NCBI GenBank assembly: GCA_031389045.1 | Contig: JANMSE010000027.1 | Coordinates: forward strand, 1-31,549 | Reading direction: 5' to 3' | Length of the DNA stretch: 31,549 bases | Source of the DNA: JABFSC01 sp031389045 | Lineage (GTDB): Bacteria > Desulfobacterota > Binatia > Bin18 | Part shown: positions 1 through 7,596 of the stretch, one piece after another | Layout of the letters: every line of letters starts with the position of its first letter | Numbering within the stretch: position 1 is the stretch's first letter | Made by a program: the position numbers and the translations under genes | The notes under the pieces: generated by a model | Databases searched by the model: none | What the model was told of the DNA's origin: nothing | What the model saw: the letters and a program-made list of their open reading frames with translations, nothing else

Positions 1-20
1 AATGCGAATTAGGGGTTGAA
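1..20 (+). repeat. IS982 left terminal inverted repeat
   Basis: The first 17 bases are the perfect inverse of 974-990, and the match continues to 20 bases with one mismatch. It begins at the first base of the window, so the outer boundary is not certain. Confidence 0.85.
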
Positions 21-90
21 CCAATCCTTGTTTCCTGATGCTAGGTTAGTGAAGCACCACCGGCACTAAGCTGCGGCATCAGGAGGGACA

Positions 91-975
91 ATGGATTGGC
101 AAGAACGGTTAATATCCATCTTTGTGTATGTCAGCAAGCAGTATGACGACTCCCTGTGGACGTATGGGCAGCGCTTGAGCCCCAATGAGCGGCCCGCGTT
201 TAGTGATGTGGAGGTCCTCACCATTTACCTGTGGGGGGTCTTGCGGGGGCATGCCGAGGTGCGGGCGATTGATACGTACACGCGCGATCACTTAGCGGCG
301 TGGTTTCCGCGCCTGCCCGCGTATGCCACCTATGTCCAGCGCCTCAATCGCCTTTCCGAGGTCTTTGTCCCGCTCATTGGGTGCATTCAACACGACTTCC
401 CCCAGCAGGAAGGAGAGGAGCTGATTCGCTTGATTGATTCCATGCCGATTATGCTCGCCAAGGCCCAACGCAGTGGCCGCGCCAAGGTGGCCCCGGCCTT
501 AGCCAATAAAGGGGACAATGCCACCAAGAAAACCTACTATTATGGGGTGAACCTGCATATTTTGGCCTTGCGTCGTCCAGGGCAATTCCCGCTCCCCGAT
601 TATCTGGGCTTGACGCCGGCCAGTGAGGCGGACATTACCGTCTTGAAAGCGATTGCCGAGGATATCCATGGCACGCCGGTCTACGCGGACAAAGCCTCTA
701 TTGATGCGGCGTTGAGTGACCTGTTGCGCCAGCAACAGTCGCCCTTGACCACCCCGGTGAAAAAGCAAAAAGGCCAACTGGAACTGAGTTTATTTCAAGC
801 CGCCTTCTCGACCCTGGTGAGTCAGGTGCGCCAACCTATCGAGTCCCTCTTTAATTGGCTGCACGAAAAAACCGGCATTCAGATCGCTTCCAAGGTCCGC
901 TCTTCTCAGGGCTTGCTCGTCCATGTCTTTGGCAAAGTCGCCGCCGCTCTGCTTTTGTTGCGGCCCAACTTTTAA
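91..975 (+). CDS. IS982 family transposase
   Basis: DDE transposase of 294 residues, the usual length for IS982, catalysing transposition of the surrounding element. The N-terminal part carries the family's FSDVEVLTIYLWG and YVQRLNRLSEVF segments. Candidate catalytic residues are Asp116 (in IDSMPI), Asp200 (in VYADKAS) and Glu251 (in QPIESLFNW). All three are intact, so the enzyme could be active. The ATG start at 91 is preceded by an AGGAGGG ribosome-binding site about six bases away. The gene fills almost the whole element and ends in the right terminal repeat. Family assignment is from motif recognition; no frameshift or internal stop is seen. Confidence 0.93.
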   Translation: MDWQERLISIFVYVSKQYDDSLWTYGQRLSPNERPAFSDVEVLTIYLWGVLRGHAEVRAIDTYTRDHLAAWFPRLPAYATYVQRLNRLSEVFVPLIGCIQHDFPQQEGEELIRLIDSMPIMLAKAQRSGRAKVAPALANKGDNATKKTYYYGVNLHILALRRPGQFPLPDYLGLTPASEADITVLKAIAEDIHGTPVYADKASIDAALSDLLRQQQSPLTTPVKKQKGQLELSLFQAAFSTLVSQVRQPIESLFNWLHEKTGIQIASKVRSSQGLLVHVFGKVAAALLLLRPNF

Positions 976-990
976 CCCCTAATTCGCATT
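971..990 (-). repeat. IS982 right terminal inverted repeat
   Basis: This is the inverse copy of bases 1-20. It contains the TAA stop (973-975) of the transposase. Confidence 0.85.
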
Positions 991-1045
991 CACAGTATTC
1001 ACATTGGTAGCCGAAAAGAGCGCTCATAGTTCTGGCTCCGTCGTG

Positions 1046-1918
1046 TCATATTCCTTGCGCGCGCTCCACGATTGGCGCAAGGGCTTTCACCGCTTCGGTG
1101 CCGCTCCCTGAGGCCGCGGCCCATGCCAAGACGATCATGCGGCTCACCCCAGCGTCCCGATACTGCCGCATCAGCTCAGCCGAGGGGCCCTCGTTTTGGG
1201 CCATCAACAGCACGGAAAACTCAATCCCGTCGGGATTCCGTCCCGCGGCTTTGGCCAGTTGCTTGATTTCGGGAATCGCGGTCCTGAATTGATCTGGCGT
1301 CAAGTTAGCGGGGAACCAGCCATCGGCGTATTGGGCCACGCGCTTGAGTGCGTATTTGGGGTCGTGCGCTCCCAGGTAAATTGGTGGGTACGGTTTTTGG
1401 ACTGGTTTGGGGCCAATCTTGAGGGGAGGAAATTTGATGATCTCCCCATCATAACTGGCCTCTTCCTTACTCCACAACTCGCGTAACGCTTCGACGCCCT
1501 CGCGCACGTGTTGCCAGCGCCGCTTGAATTGCACGCCGAAGAGTTGGGCTTCTTCCGCGAACCATCCGGCCCCCACACCAAGAATCAGTCGCCCATTCGA
1601 GTAGAGGTCGAGTGTCGCCGTGGTTTTCGCCAGGGTGATCGTGTCATGTTGTGGCAGTAAAGCGATCGCGGTCCCAAGGCGGATGGTCTTGGTCGTTTGC
1701 GCCGCCGCCATGAGGGCAATGAACGGGTCAACCAACTCCGCGTAGAACGGGGGAACCTTTCCATCGGCGGAGCGGGGATAATACGTGGTGTAGTGCGTGG
1801 GCACAGCGATATGTTCAGCGACCCAAAACGAGTCGAACCCCAGATTTTCCGCTTCTCGCGCGATCTCACCGGGATTCCCGGATTTGTCAGTGAGGAATAC
1901 CGACACGCCAATTTTCAT
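1046..1918 (-). CDS. LLM-class (luciferase-like) F420-dependent oxidoreductase, TIGR03619-like
   Basis: Protein of 290 residues with the TIM-barrel pattern of the luciferase-like monooxygenase superfamily. It opens with MKIGVSVFL, followed by AENLGFDSFWVAEH, the strand IRLGTAIALLPQHDTITLAKT, and LILGVGAGWFAEE in the middle. These match the group of probable F420-dependent oxidoreductases (TIGR03619 type). The natural substrate cannot be told from sequence. Such enzymes hydride-transfer from reduced deazaflavin or flavin in the cytoplasm. The ATG start follows a GGAGG ten bases upstream. The gene stands alone: an IS lies 55 bases past its stop and a Uma2 gene lies 201 bases upstream. FMN rather than F420 use is possible. 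Confidence 0.85.
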   Translation of the reverse strand: MKIGVSVFLTDKSGNPGEIAREAENLGFDSFWVAEHIAVPTHYTTYYPRSADGKVPPFYAELVDPFIALMAAAQTTKTIRLGTAIALLPQHDTITLAKTTATLDLYSNGRLILGVGAGWFAEEAQLFGVQFKRRWQHVREGVEALRELWSKEEASYDGEIIKFPPLKIGPKPVQKPYPPIYLGAHDPKYALKRVAQYADGWFPANLTPDQFRTAIPEIKQLAKAAGRNPDGIEFSVLLMAQNEGPSAELMRQYRDAGVSRMIVLAWAAASGSGTEAVKALAPIVERAQGI

Positions 1919-1978
1919 AACGACGACCCTCCTTTTGCCAGCGGACTGTAGAACGGAACCCGAAAGGTTGCAAGTTTC

Positions 1979-2012
1979 GAGGACTGAGTTTCAAGTTCTA
2001 TACGCAGTCCTC
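1979..2012. terminator. Possible hairpin (8-bp perfect stem)
   Basis: GAGGACTG at 1979-1986 is followed 18 bases later by its exact inverse CAGTCCTC at 2005-2012. It sits between the Uma2 stop and the start of the LLM oxidoreductase gene. No T-run follows on the minus strand, so a terminator role for the recA-Uma2 unit is only a guess. The rest of the 1919-2119 gap shows nothing recognisable. Confidence 0.3.
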
Positions 2013-2119
2013 AACTCTTGAAGAATAGTTGAAGAGCGAATGCCTTATTAAAGGAAACGGGGAGACCCCTTTCATAAGGCGTGGTCGAGGGGGAGAGCGA
2101 AGAGTGCGGAAGGCGGATG

Positions 2120-2695
2120 TTATGCCACCAGCTCGACCTTGTCGTACACCTCGGCGAGTACCAGGTCGCACTCAATCGTGGAGAGCCGAATGGTGTCTGT
2201 CACGTCATTGGTCTCCGAGAACAGCCACCGGTCTTCAGGTTGCCGCACCCAATGTTCAACGTGACAGCGCTCTTGATCGACTACGACATACTCCATGAGG
2301 GAAGCAAGCGTGCGGTAGTGTTGCAACTTGCTCCCGCGGTCGTAGTCTTTTGTGGATTCTGACAAGACTTCAATAATGAGCGTGGGGTTGAGCAGCGTGT
2401 CTTTCTGATCGTCCGCGAGCTGAACCTGTCCACAGACGACAATCACATCGGGATAGGTGTACAAGCCGGTCGGGCTCACCCGTACTCGCAAGTCGGTGGA
2501 ATACACCGTGCACGGTCGCCGCCTCAGTTGTCCACGGAGTTCGGCAACCAGATTCGTGACGATGAGCACATGGCGTGGACTGGCCCCCGCCATCGCGAAC
2601 ATCTCGCCATTGACATACTCGCTCTTGTATTCCGCTTTCCGTTCAATGGCCAGATATTCTTCCGGAGTAATGTAGGTTTTCGCTTGTAAAGACAT
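2120..2695 (-). CDS. Uma2 family endonuclease (DUF820)
   Basis: Protein of 191 residues with the Uma2/DUF820 layout: an N-terminal MTPEEY-like segment (YITPEEYLAIERK), YVNGEMFAMAGASPRH, then the PD-(D/E)xK core with YPDVIVVCG and LIIEVLSEST carrying the acidic residues. These proteins have a restriction-like nuclease fold. Their biological role is poorly known and they are often present in many copies per genome. It begins 29 bases beyond the recA stop in the same direction, so it may be read from the recA transcript. The ATG at 2695 follows a weak GGAG. Nothing links it functionally to RecA apart from position. Confidence 0.9.
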   Translation of the reverse strand: MSLQAKTYITPEEYLAIERKAEYKSEYVNGEMFAMAGASPRHVLIVTNLVAELRGQLRRRPCTVYSTDLRVRVSPTGLYTYPDVIVVCGQVQLADDQKDTLLNPTLIIEVLSESTKDYDRGSKLQHYRTLASLMEYVVVDQERCHVEHWVRQPEDRWLFSETNDVTDTIRLSTIECDLVLAEVYDKVELVA

Positions 2696-2724
2696 GGCTC
2701 AGCTCCGTCGATGAAGGTAGTGAG

Positions 2725-3750
2725 TTACGCCTCTTCCGCAGCCGTCCCCGATGCGGCCACGCCAAATTTTTCACGAATTTTGCTCTCAATGATCTGAGAA
2801 ATATCCGGGTGCTCTTTGAGATATTCCTTGGCGTTCTCGCGTCCTTGGCCGATGCGGTCACCGCTGAACGAGTACCAGGCCCCGGATTTGTCCACGATCC
2901 CGTTCTCTGACCCGATATCCACCAGCTCCCCTTCTTTTGACACACCGCTGCCATACAGTACGTCGAACTCGGCTTCCTTGAACGGGGGGGCCATTTTATT
3001 CTTGACCACTTTGACTTTGGTGCGATTGCCGACGATTTCTTCTCCTTGTTTCACCGCGCCGGTGCGCCGAATATCGAGACGAACCGAAGCATAAAACTTG
3101 AGGGCATTCCCGCCGGTCGTGGTCTCCGGGTTGCCAAACATGACGCCGATCTTCATACGGACCTGGTTGATAAAGATGATCAGGGTGTGAGACCGAGAGA
3201 TGGAGCCCACCAGTTTACGTAAAGCTTGTGACATCAGCCGCGCTTGTAACCCCATCTGTGGTTCACCCATTTCGCCTTCGATTTCCGCGCGTGGGGTGAG
3301 TGCGGCTACTGAGTCAATGACAATGATGTCAACCGCGCTACTGCGGACTAGGGTATCGGTGATTTCCAGTGCCTGTTCGCCGTTATCAGGTTGAGAGATG
3401 AGCAGTTCCTCAGCTTTTACCCCGAGTTTCCGGGCGTAGCCCATATCGAGGGCATGTTCCGCATCAATATAGGCGCAGGTCCCGCCGATCTTTTGGGCTT
3501 GCGCGACGACTTGCAAAGCCAAGGTGGTTTTGCCGGAGGACTCTGGTCCGTAAATTTCCACAATGCGGCCCCGCGGGAGTCCGCCGATTCCAAGCGCCAA
3601 GTCCAAGGTGAGAGAGCCAGTGGAGATCACGGGCACGTCCTTGATAATCGCCTCTTCCCCGAGTTTCATGATCGCGCCTTTACCGAATTGTTTTTCAATT
3701 TGGCTGACCGCGAGATCAAGGGCGCGGCTACGGTCTTTGTCATTGGCCAT
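2725..3750 (-). CDS. recA: Recombinase RecA
   Basis: RecA of 341 residues, the usual length. It forms ATP-dependent filaments on single-stranded DNA for homologous recombination and activates LexA self-cleavage in the SOS response. Clear hallmarks are the N-terminal AVSQIEKQFGKGAIM, Walker A GPESSGKTT, YIDAEHALDMGYARKLGV, Walker B IIVIDSVAAL and the FINQVRMKIGVMFGNPETT loop. The short tail is acidic (ending AAEEA). The start is preceded by AAGGAGA. The thpR stop lies 12 bases upstream, giving the widespread cinA-thpR-recA order. No recX follows; a Uma2 gene takes that place. No convincing LexA box was found just upstream. Confidence 0.98.
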   Translation of the reverse strand: MANDKDRSRALDLAVSQIEKQFGKGAIMKLGEEAIIKDVPVISTGSLTLDLALGIGGLPRGRIVEIYGPESSGKTTLALQVVAQAQKIGGTCAYIDAEHALDMGYARKLGVKAEELLISQPDNGEQALEITDTLVRSSAVDIIVIDSVAALTPRAEIEGEMGEPQMGLQARLMSQALRKLVGSISRSHTLIIFINQVRMKIGVMFGNPETTTGGNALKFYASVRLDIRRTGAVKQGEEIVGNRTKVKVVKNKMAPPFKEAEFDVLYGSGVSKEGELVDIGSENGIVDKSGAWYSFSGDRIGQGRENAKEYLKEHPDISQIIESKIREKFGVAASGTAAEEA

Positions 3751-3762
3751 CTGATGTTCTCC

Positions 3763-4332
3763 TTATGCGGTGTGCTGTGGCGTCAAGGCAATTGCTCCAA
3801 GCGGACGGTAAACGGCTCCAGTCGGCCGCAAGTCGCTCTGGTATAACGTGACCTCGGTAATCGCACTCTCCCCAAACCGCGCCTGTTCATGCTCTTTTAC
3901 TACTGATAGCACCTGTTCCCAACCACGGAGCGACCGAACTCGTCCCAGGGTGAGGTGCGGGGTGAAGTCGCGTTCTTCTGGGGGAAAGTCGAGCGCCATC
4001 AACGCGGTTTCGATCTGCTCGCTGAGCGCTGTGAGACCCTCGCCATGCACCCCTGCCCACACGACCCGTGGACGTGTGAGGTGAGGAAACGCGCCAAGCC
4101 CCTGGGCGACAATGTGGAGCGGGGGCTGGGTTGAGAGCGCTCGGCCAAGGGCTTCTACAATCGGGGCAACTTGCATGGGTGTGATGTCACCCAGGAACTT
4201 CAGCGTCAGATGCCACCCCTCGGCGCGGGTCCAGCGGATGTCTCCCTTGGCGGATTGCAGAGCGCGCTGCATTTTCGCTATTTCTTCGATTACCACGGGG
4301 GCAAGACTAACGGCAATGAAGGCGCGAATCAA
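3763..4332 (-). CDS. thpR: RNA 2',3'-cyclic phosphodiesterase (LigT/2H family)
   Basis: 2H-phosphoesterase that opens 2',3'-cyclic phosphate ends of RNA. The two H-x-T motifs are both present: HLTLKFLG near residue 41 and HLTLGRV near residue 126, with the usual spacing. I chose the TTG at 4332, giving MIRAFIAVSL, because family members start with this strand and a GAGG lies about seven bases upstream. An upstream TTG at 4368 would add twelve residues encoded by an intergenic repeat and is unlikely. The 189-residue length is normal. It lies between cinA and recA, a conserved arrangement, but is separated from cinA by 166 bases filled with repeats. Confidence 0.92.
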   Translation of the reverse strand: MIRAFIAVSLAPVVIEEIAKMQRALQSAKGDIRWTRAEGWHLTLKFLGDITPMQVAPIVEALGRALSTQPPLHIVAQGLGAFPHLTRPRVVWAGVHGEGLTALSEQIETALMALDFPPEERDFTPHLTLGRVRSLRGWEQVLSVVKEHEQARFGESAITEVTLYQSDLRPTGAVYRPLGAIALTPQHTA

Positions 4333-4348
4333 GGGGAACCTCGAAGAA

Positions 4349-4500
4349 AGTTCGGAGTTCGGAGTCAAGAAAGTTCGGAGTCAGGAAAGTTCGGAGTCAA
4401 GAGAGTTCGGAGTCTGAAGGGAAAAAGAAAGAAGCACGCCCGATTTTTTGTTCTTCTTTTCCAACTCCGAACTCTTTTCGTCTCCGAACTCTTTTCGTCT
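4349..4500. repeat. Intergenic repeat locus A: 16/17-base tandem units in inverted arms
   Basis: Bases 4349-4410 hold five copies of AGTTCGG; the last four are exactly 16 bases apart (4356, 4372, 4388, 4404) and alternate with AGTCAAG-like heptamers. The opposite arm holds CCGAACT at 4467 and 4484 in a 17-base unit. Between the arms a purine run (GGAAAAAGAAAGAA) faces a pyrimidine run (TTCTTCTTTTCC), so the whole can fold into a long imperfect hairpin. On the minus strand it starts at the cinA stop codon and reaches to just before the thpR start. Confidence 0.85.
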
Positions 4501-5782
4501 ATCGTCGAATAAACCCCGACTCGGCGATAGGAACGCCCAGCAACGAGCGGCGGACCCAGTCGAGCGCGAGTTGGGCAGCCAGCGTTTTGATCCAGTCGCG
4601 GTTGCCCCATAGTTGATACTTGCGGGCGACCAGCACCCCATCCGCCGCCAGTGCCAGAAAGGCCGTGCCCACTGGTTTCTCTGGCGTGCCACCACCAGGG
4701 CCAGCAATGCCAGTGACGGCAACGCCAATGTCCGTGCCCAAGCGCTCGCGAACTCCGACGGCCATCTCGCGGGCGGTCTCTTCACTCACTGGGCCATGCA
4801 ACGTGATCGTCTCCGGTTTGACGCCCAAGAGGTTGATCTTGGCGGCATCGGCATACGCGAGGATCGCACCGTGAAAGTACGCGGAACTGCCCGGCACGTT
4901 GGTCAGCCGATGCGAGACCAGTCCACCAGAGCAGGACTCAGCGAACGCGACCGTCTTGCCGTGTTGCTTGAGCAAGGTGCCGACGACATCTTCCATCGTT
5001 ACGTCGCCTTCGCCATACACATACGAACCGACGCGCGAACGAATACGGGTGGACAGCTCTTCGAGCCGCGCTTCCACTTCATTGGGCTTGCCGCGCACCG
5101 TCACTTTCAAGGAAATCTGCGGAAAACTCGCGCGAAACGCGAGGCGGCCCTCGTGGTCGGCGACTGTCCCGGTCACCGCTTCATCAAGGCCAGACTCACT
5201 AATGCCAAACGTCTGAAATGCCCGCGTGAGGAACACTTCACCGCCCCCACGCATCTGACGGAGCCACGGCAGCACCGTCTCTTCCATCATCGGTTTCATC
5301 TCGCGCGGAACGCCGGGCAGAACGATGAGATGTTTCTTCCCGTGAGGCGTGTCGAGATCAAGCCGATACCCAGGAGCGGTGCCGAGATGATTGGTGATAA
5401 TCTCCGCCCCTTTGGGAAAGCGGGCTTGCTTCAGGTTGTTCTCTGGCATGACGCGATTGAGCGAGGCAAACAGCCGCCGGATGTTATTCGCCACCTCTTC
5501 GGAGAAAACCTGTTCGACCCCGGCCAGTTTCGCGACCAGCTCGGTGGTCAGATCATCCGCCGTGGGGCCAATCCCGCCGGTCGAGATAATCACGTCGGCC
5601 TTCTCCATCGCCTGTTGCCATGCCCAGGTGATGCGTTCGGGCACATCGCCCACGGTGAGGACCGCGGCGACATCAATGCCCGCTTCGACCAGTTTGTCGG
5701 CCAGATAGTTGGAGTTGCTATCGACCACTTTGCCCGTGGTGATTTCGTCACCGGTACTGAGAATCGCCGCACGTTCGATCAT
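4499..5782 (-). CDS. cinA: CinA family protein: competence/damage-inducible, nicotinamide-nucleotide amidase
   Basis: Protein of 427 residues with both CinA domains. The N-terminal half is the MoaB/molybdopterin-binding-like domain (ILSTGDEITTGKVVDSNSNYLADKL, STGGIGPTADDLT, LPGVPREMKPM). The C-terminal half is the PncC-type amidase domain (FAESCSGGL near the start, then VTGIAGPGGGTPEKPVGTAF), which deamidates nicotinamide mononucleotide in NAD recycling. The ATG at 5782 overlaps the pgpA stop by four bases (ATGA), which fixes the start better than an upstream candidate at 5824. The stop codon falls at the edge of repeat locus A. It is part of a pgpA-cinA-thpR-recA run. Confidence 0.96.
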   Translation of the reverse strand: MIERAAILSTGDEITTGKVVDSNSNYLADKLVEAGIDVAAVLTVGDVPERITWAWQQAMEKADVIISTGGIGPTADDLTTELVAKLAGVEQVFSEEVANNIRRLFASLNRVMPENNLKQARFPKGAEIITNHLGTAPGYRLDLDTPHGKKHLIVLPGVPREMKPMMEETVLPWLRQMRGGGEVFLTRAFQTFGISESGLDEAVTGTVADHEGRLAFRASFPQISLKVTVRGKPNEVEARLEELSTRIRSRVGSYVYGEGDVTMEDVVGTLLKQHGKTVAFAESCSGGLVSHRLTNVPGSSAYFHGAILAYADAAKINLLGVKPETITLHGPVSEETAREMAVGVRERLGTDIGVAVTGIAGPGGGTPEKPVGTAFLALAADGVLVARKYQLWGNRDWIKTLAAQLALDWVRRSLLGVPIAESGFIRR

Positions 5783-6228
5783 AGGAATAACCTCACAATA
5801 AGATTGGTGTAGAGACCCGCGCACACATCGTCGAGCACAACGCCCATGCCCCCCGGCACTTTTTGGTCAAAGAAGCTGGCCGGGGGCGGTTTGACAATAT
5901 CAAAGAGGCGAAAGAGGAAAAAGGCGAGAATGAGCCGTGACCACGTCAGGTCCAGCAGCGCGGTGGCCACCAAGAATCCCATGAACTCATCAATGACGAT
6001 TTTACCGCTATCGTGCTCGCCCAACTCGCGATCCGCCACGTCCGCGACCCAACAGGAGCCGGCGATAGCGAGTACGATGGCGATCACGTGCAAGGTCGCG
6101 GAAAACGAATAAAGCTGAGCGGAGAGCAAAATGAGCGGGAAGGCGACCACCGTGCCCACCGTGCCGGAGGCAAACGGGGCATAGCCGCTGTAGGCTCCGG
6201 TCGCGAGGAAGATGATGAGGGTGCGCAT
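5779..6228 (-). CDS. pgpA: Phosphatidylglycerophosphatase A
   Basis: Small integral membrane enzyme (149 residues) that removes phosphate from phosphatidylglycerophosphate to make phosphatidylglycerol. Family marks are YAPFASGTVGTVVAFPL near the N-terminus, HDSGKIVIDEFMGFLVA in the middle with the catalytic acidic residues, and FFDQKVPGGMGVVLDDVCAG near the end. Several hydrophobic helices are evident. I place the start at the ATG at 6228 (MRTLIIFLATG); an in-frame extension to 6273 only translates the neighbouring repeat (residues such as SSLKPQA). It overlaps cinA by four bases, so the two are translationally coupled. A repeat hairpin fills the 77-base gap to the upstream CoA-transferase. 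Confidence 0.94.
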   Translation of the reverse strand: MRTLIIFLATGAYSGYAPFASGTVGTVVAFPLILLSAQLYSFSATLHVIAIVLAIAGSCWVADVADRELGEHDSGKIVIDEFMGFLVATALLDLTWSRLILAFFLFRLFDIVKPPPASFFDQKVPGGMGVVLDDVCAGLYTNLIVRLFL

Positions 6229-6240
6229 GGGGGGCCTTGG

Positions 6241-6308
6241 GGCTTGAGGCTTGAGGCTTGAGGCTTGTCCCATCCAAACAAGTCTCTAGTCTCAAGCCTC
6301 AAGTCTCA
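6241..6308. repeat. Intergenic repeat locus B: heptamers in inverted arms
   Basis: Four GGCTTGA-type heptamers run from 6241 to 6268. After a short spacer the inverse heptamers TCTCAAG and CCTCAAG occupy about 6290-6303, followed by a partial unit to 6308. The arms can pair as a hairpin. The TGA stop of the CoA-transferase (6306-6308) lies in the last partial unit. The same heptamer recurs at locus D (12677-12732). Confidence 0.85.
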
Positions 6309-7538
6309 CAATCCTTTCGCCAACTCATCACGAAAATTCGGATGCGCGATGGCAATCAGCGCTTCCGCGCGCGCGCGCAGGTCCTTGCCTTTCATCCGGG
6401 CCATTCCATACTCCGTCACGATGTAATCCGTACAGAAACGCGGCGTGGTCACGACCGACCCCGGCGATAAGCGCGAGACGATCTTGGAGTGTTTGCCGTC
6501 TTCGGTGGTCGAGGGCAACGCGATGATGGACACGCCGCCGTCGGACAAGGCCGCTGCTTCGACGTAATCAAGACTGCCACCAACGCCACTGATTTGCACC
6601 TCGCCAATCGTCTCGCCGTTACTTTGGCCGTGCAGGTCGATTTCCACGGCGGAGTTGATCGACGCGAACCGCGGCAGTTTGGCCAGTTCAAGGATGTTAT
6701 GCGTGACATTCACCGTCGCCATCGTCACTTGCGGCGTGCGCGCGCAGAAAGCGTACAGCTCCTTATCACCCGCCAGTTCGCCGGTAATCATCCGCGGGGA
6801 ATGCTTGGCGTGTTCGATGAAATGAATCAGTCCTTGCGAGAGCATACCCGAATAGAGATTGATCCCTTGCTTATCCGCCAGCCGATAGAGCGCCATATCA
6901 GGCACCGCCCCGACCCCTAGTTGCACCCAGGCCCGATCAGGGATCAGGTCCAGCACATAGTCCACGATTTTGGTGTCCCGCTCGCTCTGGTGTGGGGTGT
7001 GGTACTCGCCAATCGGCGCGGACGACTCGACCGCGAGATGAATGCTGTCGATGGGCACCCGGCTTTCTCCACCAGTCACCGGCATATTGGCGTTGACCTC
7101 GGCGATGACGAGCTTGGCGCTCTTGATGAAGTCTTGATACAGGCTCACGGAGATGCCCAGGCTCACCGTGCCATCGGCCAGCGGTGGCGAGACTTGTGTC
7201 ACCACCACGTCAGGCTTGATCGGCCCATTTTTATTGATGATGCGCGTGATCTCGCTAAAGCGCATCGGCACGAACCCCGCGCGTTTCTCCTGAAAAATCT
7301 TGCGGATGCGCGGCGCGGCTTGCCACGTCATGTAGCGAAAATTCGTGCCCAGTCCTTTGCGCAGGAATGGATAGTCGCCAAATGCCAGGCCAGAAAAAAT
7401 CGTCAAGTTATGAAACCGTTCGACCTCTTGCTGAAACGCCTCATACAACGTCGTCGGCTCCACACAGCCATGGGGAAAAATCACGATACTCCCATCAGGA
7501 ATCGCACGAATTGCTTCAGTCGGTGTCACGAGTTTCAT
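6306..7538 (-). CDS. Acetyl-CoA hydrolase/transferase family protein (4-hydroxybutyrate CoA-transferase-like)
   Basis: Class I CoA-transferase of 410 residues, single chain, related to 4-hydroxybutyrate/acetate CoA-transferases. It moves CoA between an acyl-CoA and a carboxylic acid through a glutamyl-CoA intermediate. The probable catalytic glutamate is Glu299 in SINSAVEIDLHGQSNGE. Other marks are VQLGVGAVPDMAL and VSRLSPGSVVTTPRFCTDYIVTEYGMA, typical of the C-terminal domain. Exact acyl substrate cannot be read from sequence. The ATG at 7538 is the natural start. The preceding gene in the same direction is a zinc alcohol dehydrogenase, separated by 49 bases holding repeat C; they may share a pathway. 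Confidence 0.9.
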   Translation of the reverse strand: MKLVTPTEAIRAIPDGSIVIFPHGCVEPTTLYEAFQQEVERFHNLTIFSGLAFGDYPFLRKGLGTNFRYMTWQAAPRIRKIFQEKRAGFVPMRFSEITRIINKNGPIKPDVVVTQVSPPLADGTVSLGISVSLYQDFIKSAKLVIAEVNANMPVTGGESRVPIDSIHLAVESSAPIGEYHTPHQSERDTKIVDYVLDLIPDRAWVQLGVGAVPDMALYRLADKQGINLYSGMLSQGLIHFIEHAKHSPRMITGELAGDKELYAFCARTPQVTMATVNVTHNILELAKLPRFASINSAVEIDLHGQSNGETIGEVQISGVGGSLDYVEAAALSDGGVSIIALPSTTEDGKHSKIVSRLSPGSVVTTPRFCTDYIVTEYGMARMKGKDLRARAEALIAIAHPNFRDELAKGL

Positions 7539-7568
7539 AATGATGTCCTACTTTCCTTATTCTCAACT

Positions 7569-7596
7569 ACTGGCTACTGACTACTGGCTACTGACT
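7569..7596. repeat. Intergenic repeat locus C: ACTGGCT/ACTGACT heptamers
   Basis: Four heptamers alternate (ACTGGCT, ACTGACT, ACTGGCT, ACTGACT) from 7569 to 7596. No inverse arm is present here. The TAG stop (7588-7590) of the dehydrogenase is inside the repeat. The same unit forms locus F near 14517-14600. Confidence 0.8.

Larger units (their letters stand above)
1..990 (+). mobile_element. IS982-family insertion sequence, apparently intact
   Basis: A single transposase gene lies between terminal inverted repeats. The left end (1-20) and the reverse complement of 971-990 agree at 19 of 20 bases, with the only mismatch at the 18th base. The transposase stop codon sits inside the right repeat, which makes the element very compact. 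The size of about 1 kb and the single ORF fit the IS982 family. The window starts exactly at the left repeat, so the true outer end could extend further left, and any target-site duplication on that side cannot be seen. The right end lies 55 bases beyond the stop codon of the oppositely oriented oxidoreductase gene, so no visible gene is broken by the insertion. Confidence 0.9.

Noticed and set aside
4333..4368. Longer thpR start at 4368
   Set aside because: The extra twelve residues are repeat-derived (TPNSELS) and the 4332 TTG has a better ribosome site.
4349..4500. CRISPR-like array from the regularly spaced repeats
   Set aside because: Units are only 16-17 bases with no unique spacers, and the arms are inverse. 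No cas genes are in the window.
4300..4500. LexA/SOS box in front of thpR-recA built from GTTC/GAAC elements in the repeat
   Set aside because: GTTC copies are 16 bases apart or 7 bases apart (3-base gap) and do not fit GTTC-N7-GTTC or CGAAC-N4-GTTCG; they are explained by the repeat unit.
5783..5824. Longer cinA start at 5824
   Set aside because: The ATGA overlap with pgpA and the family start MIERAAILSTGDE point to 5782.
6229..6302. N-terminal extensions of the pgpA ORF
   Set aside because: The extra residues (SSLKPQA-like) are direct translations of repeat locus B; the family start is at 6228.
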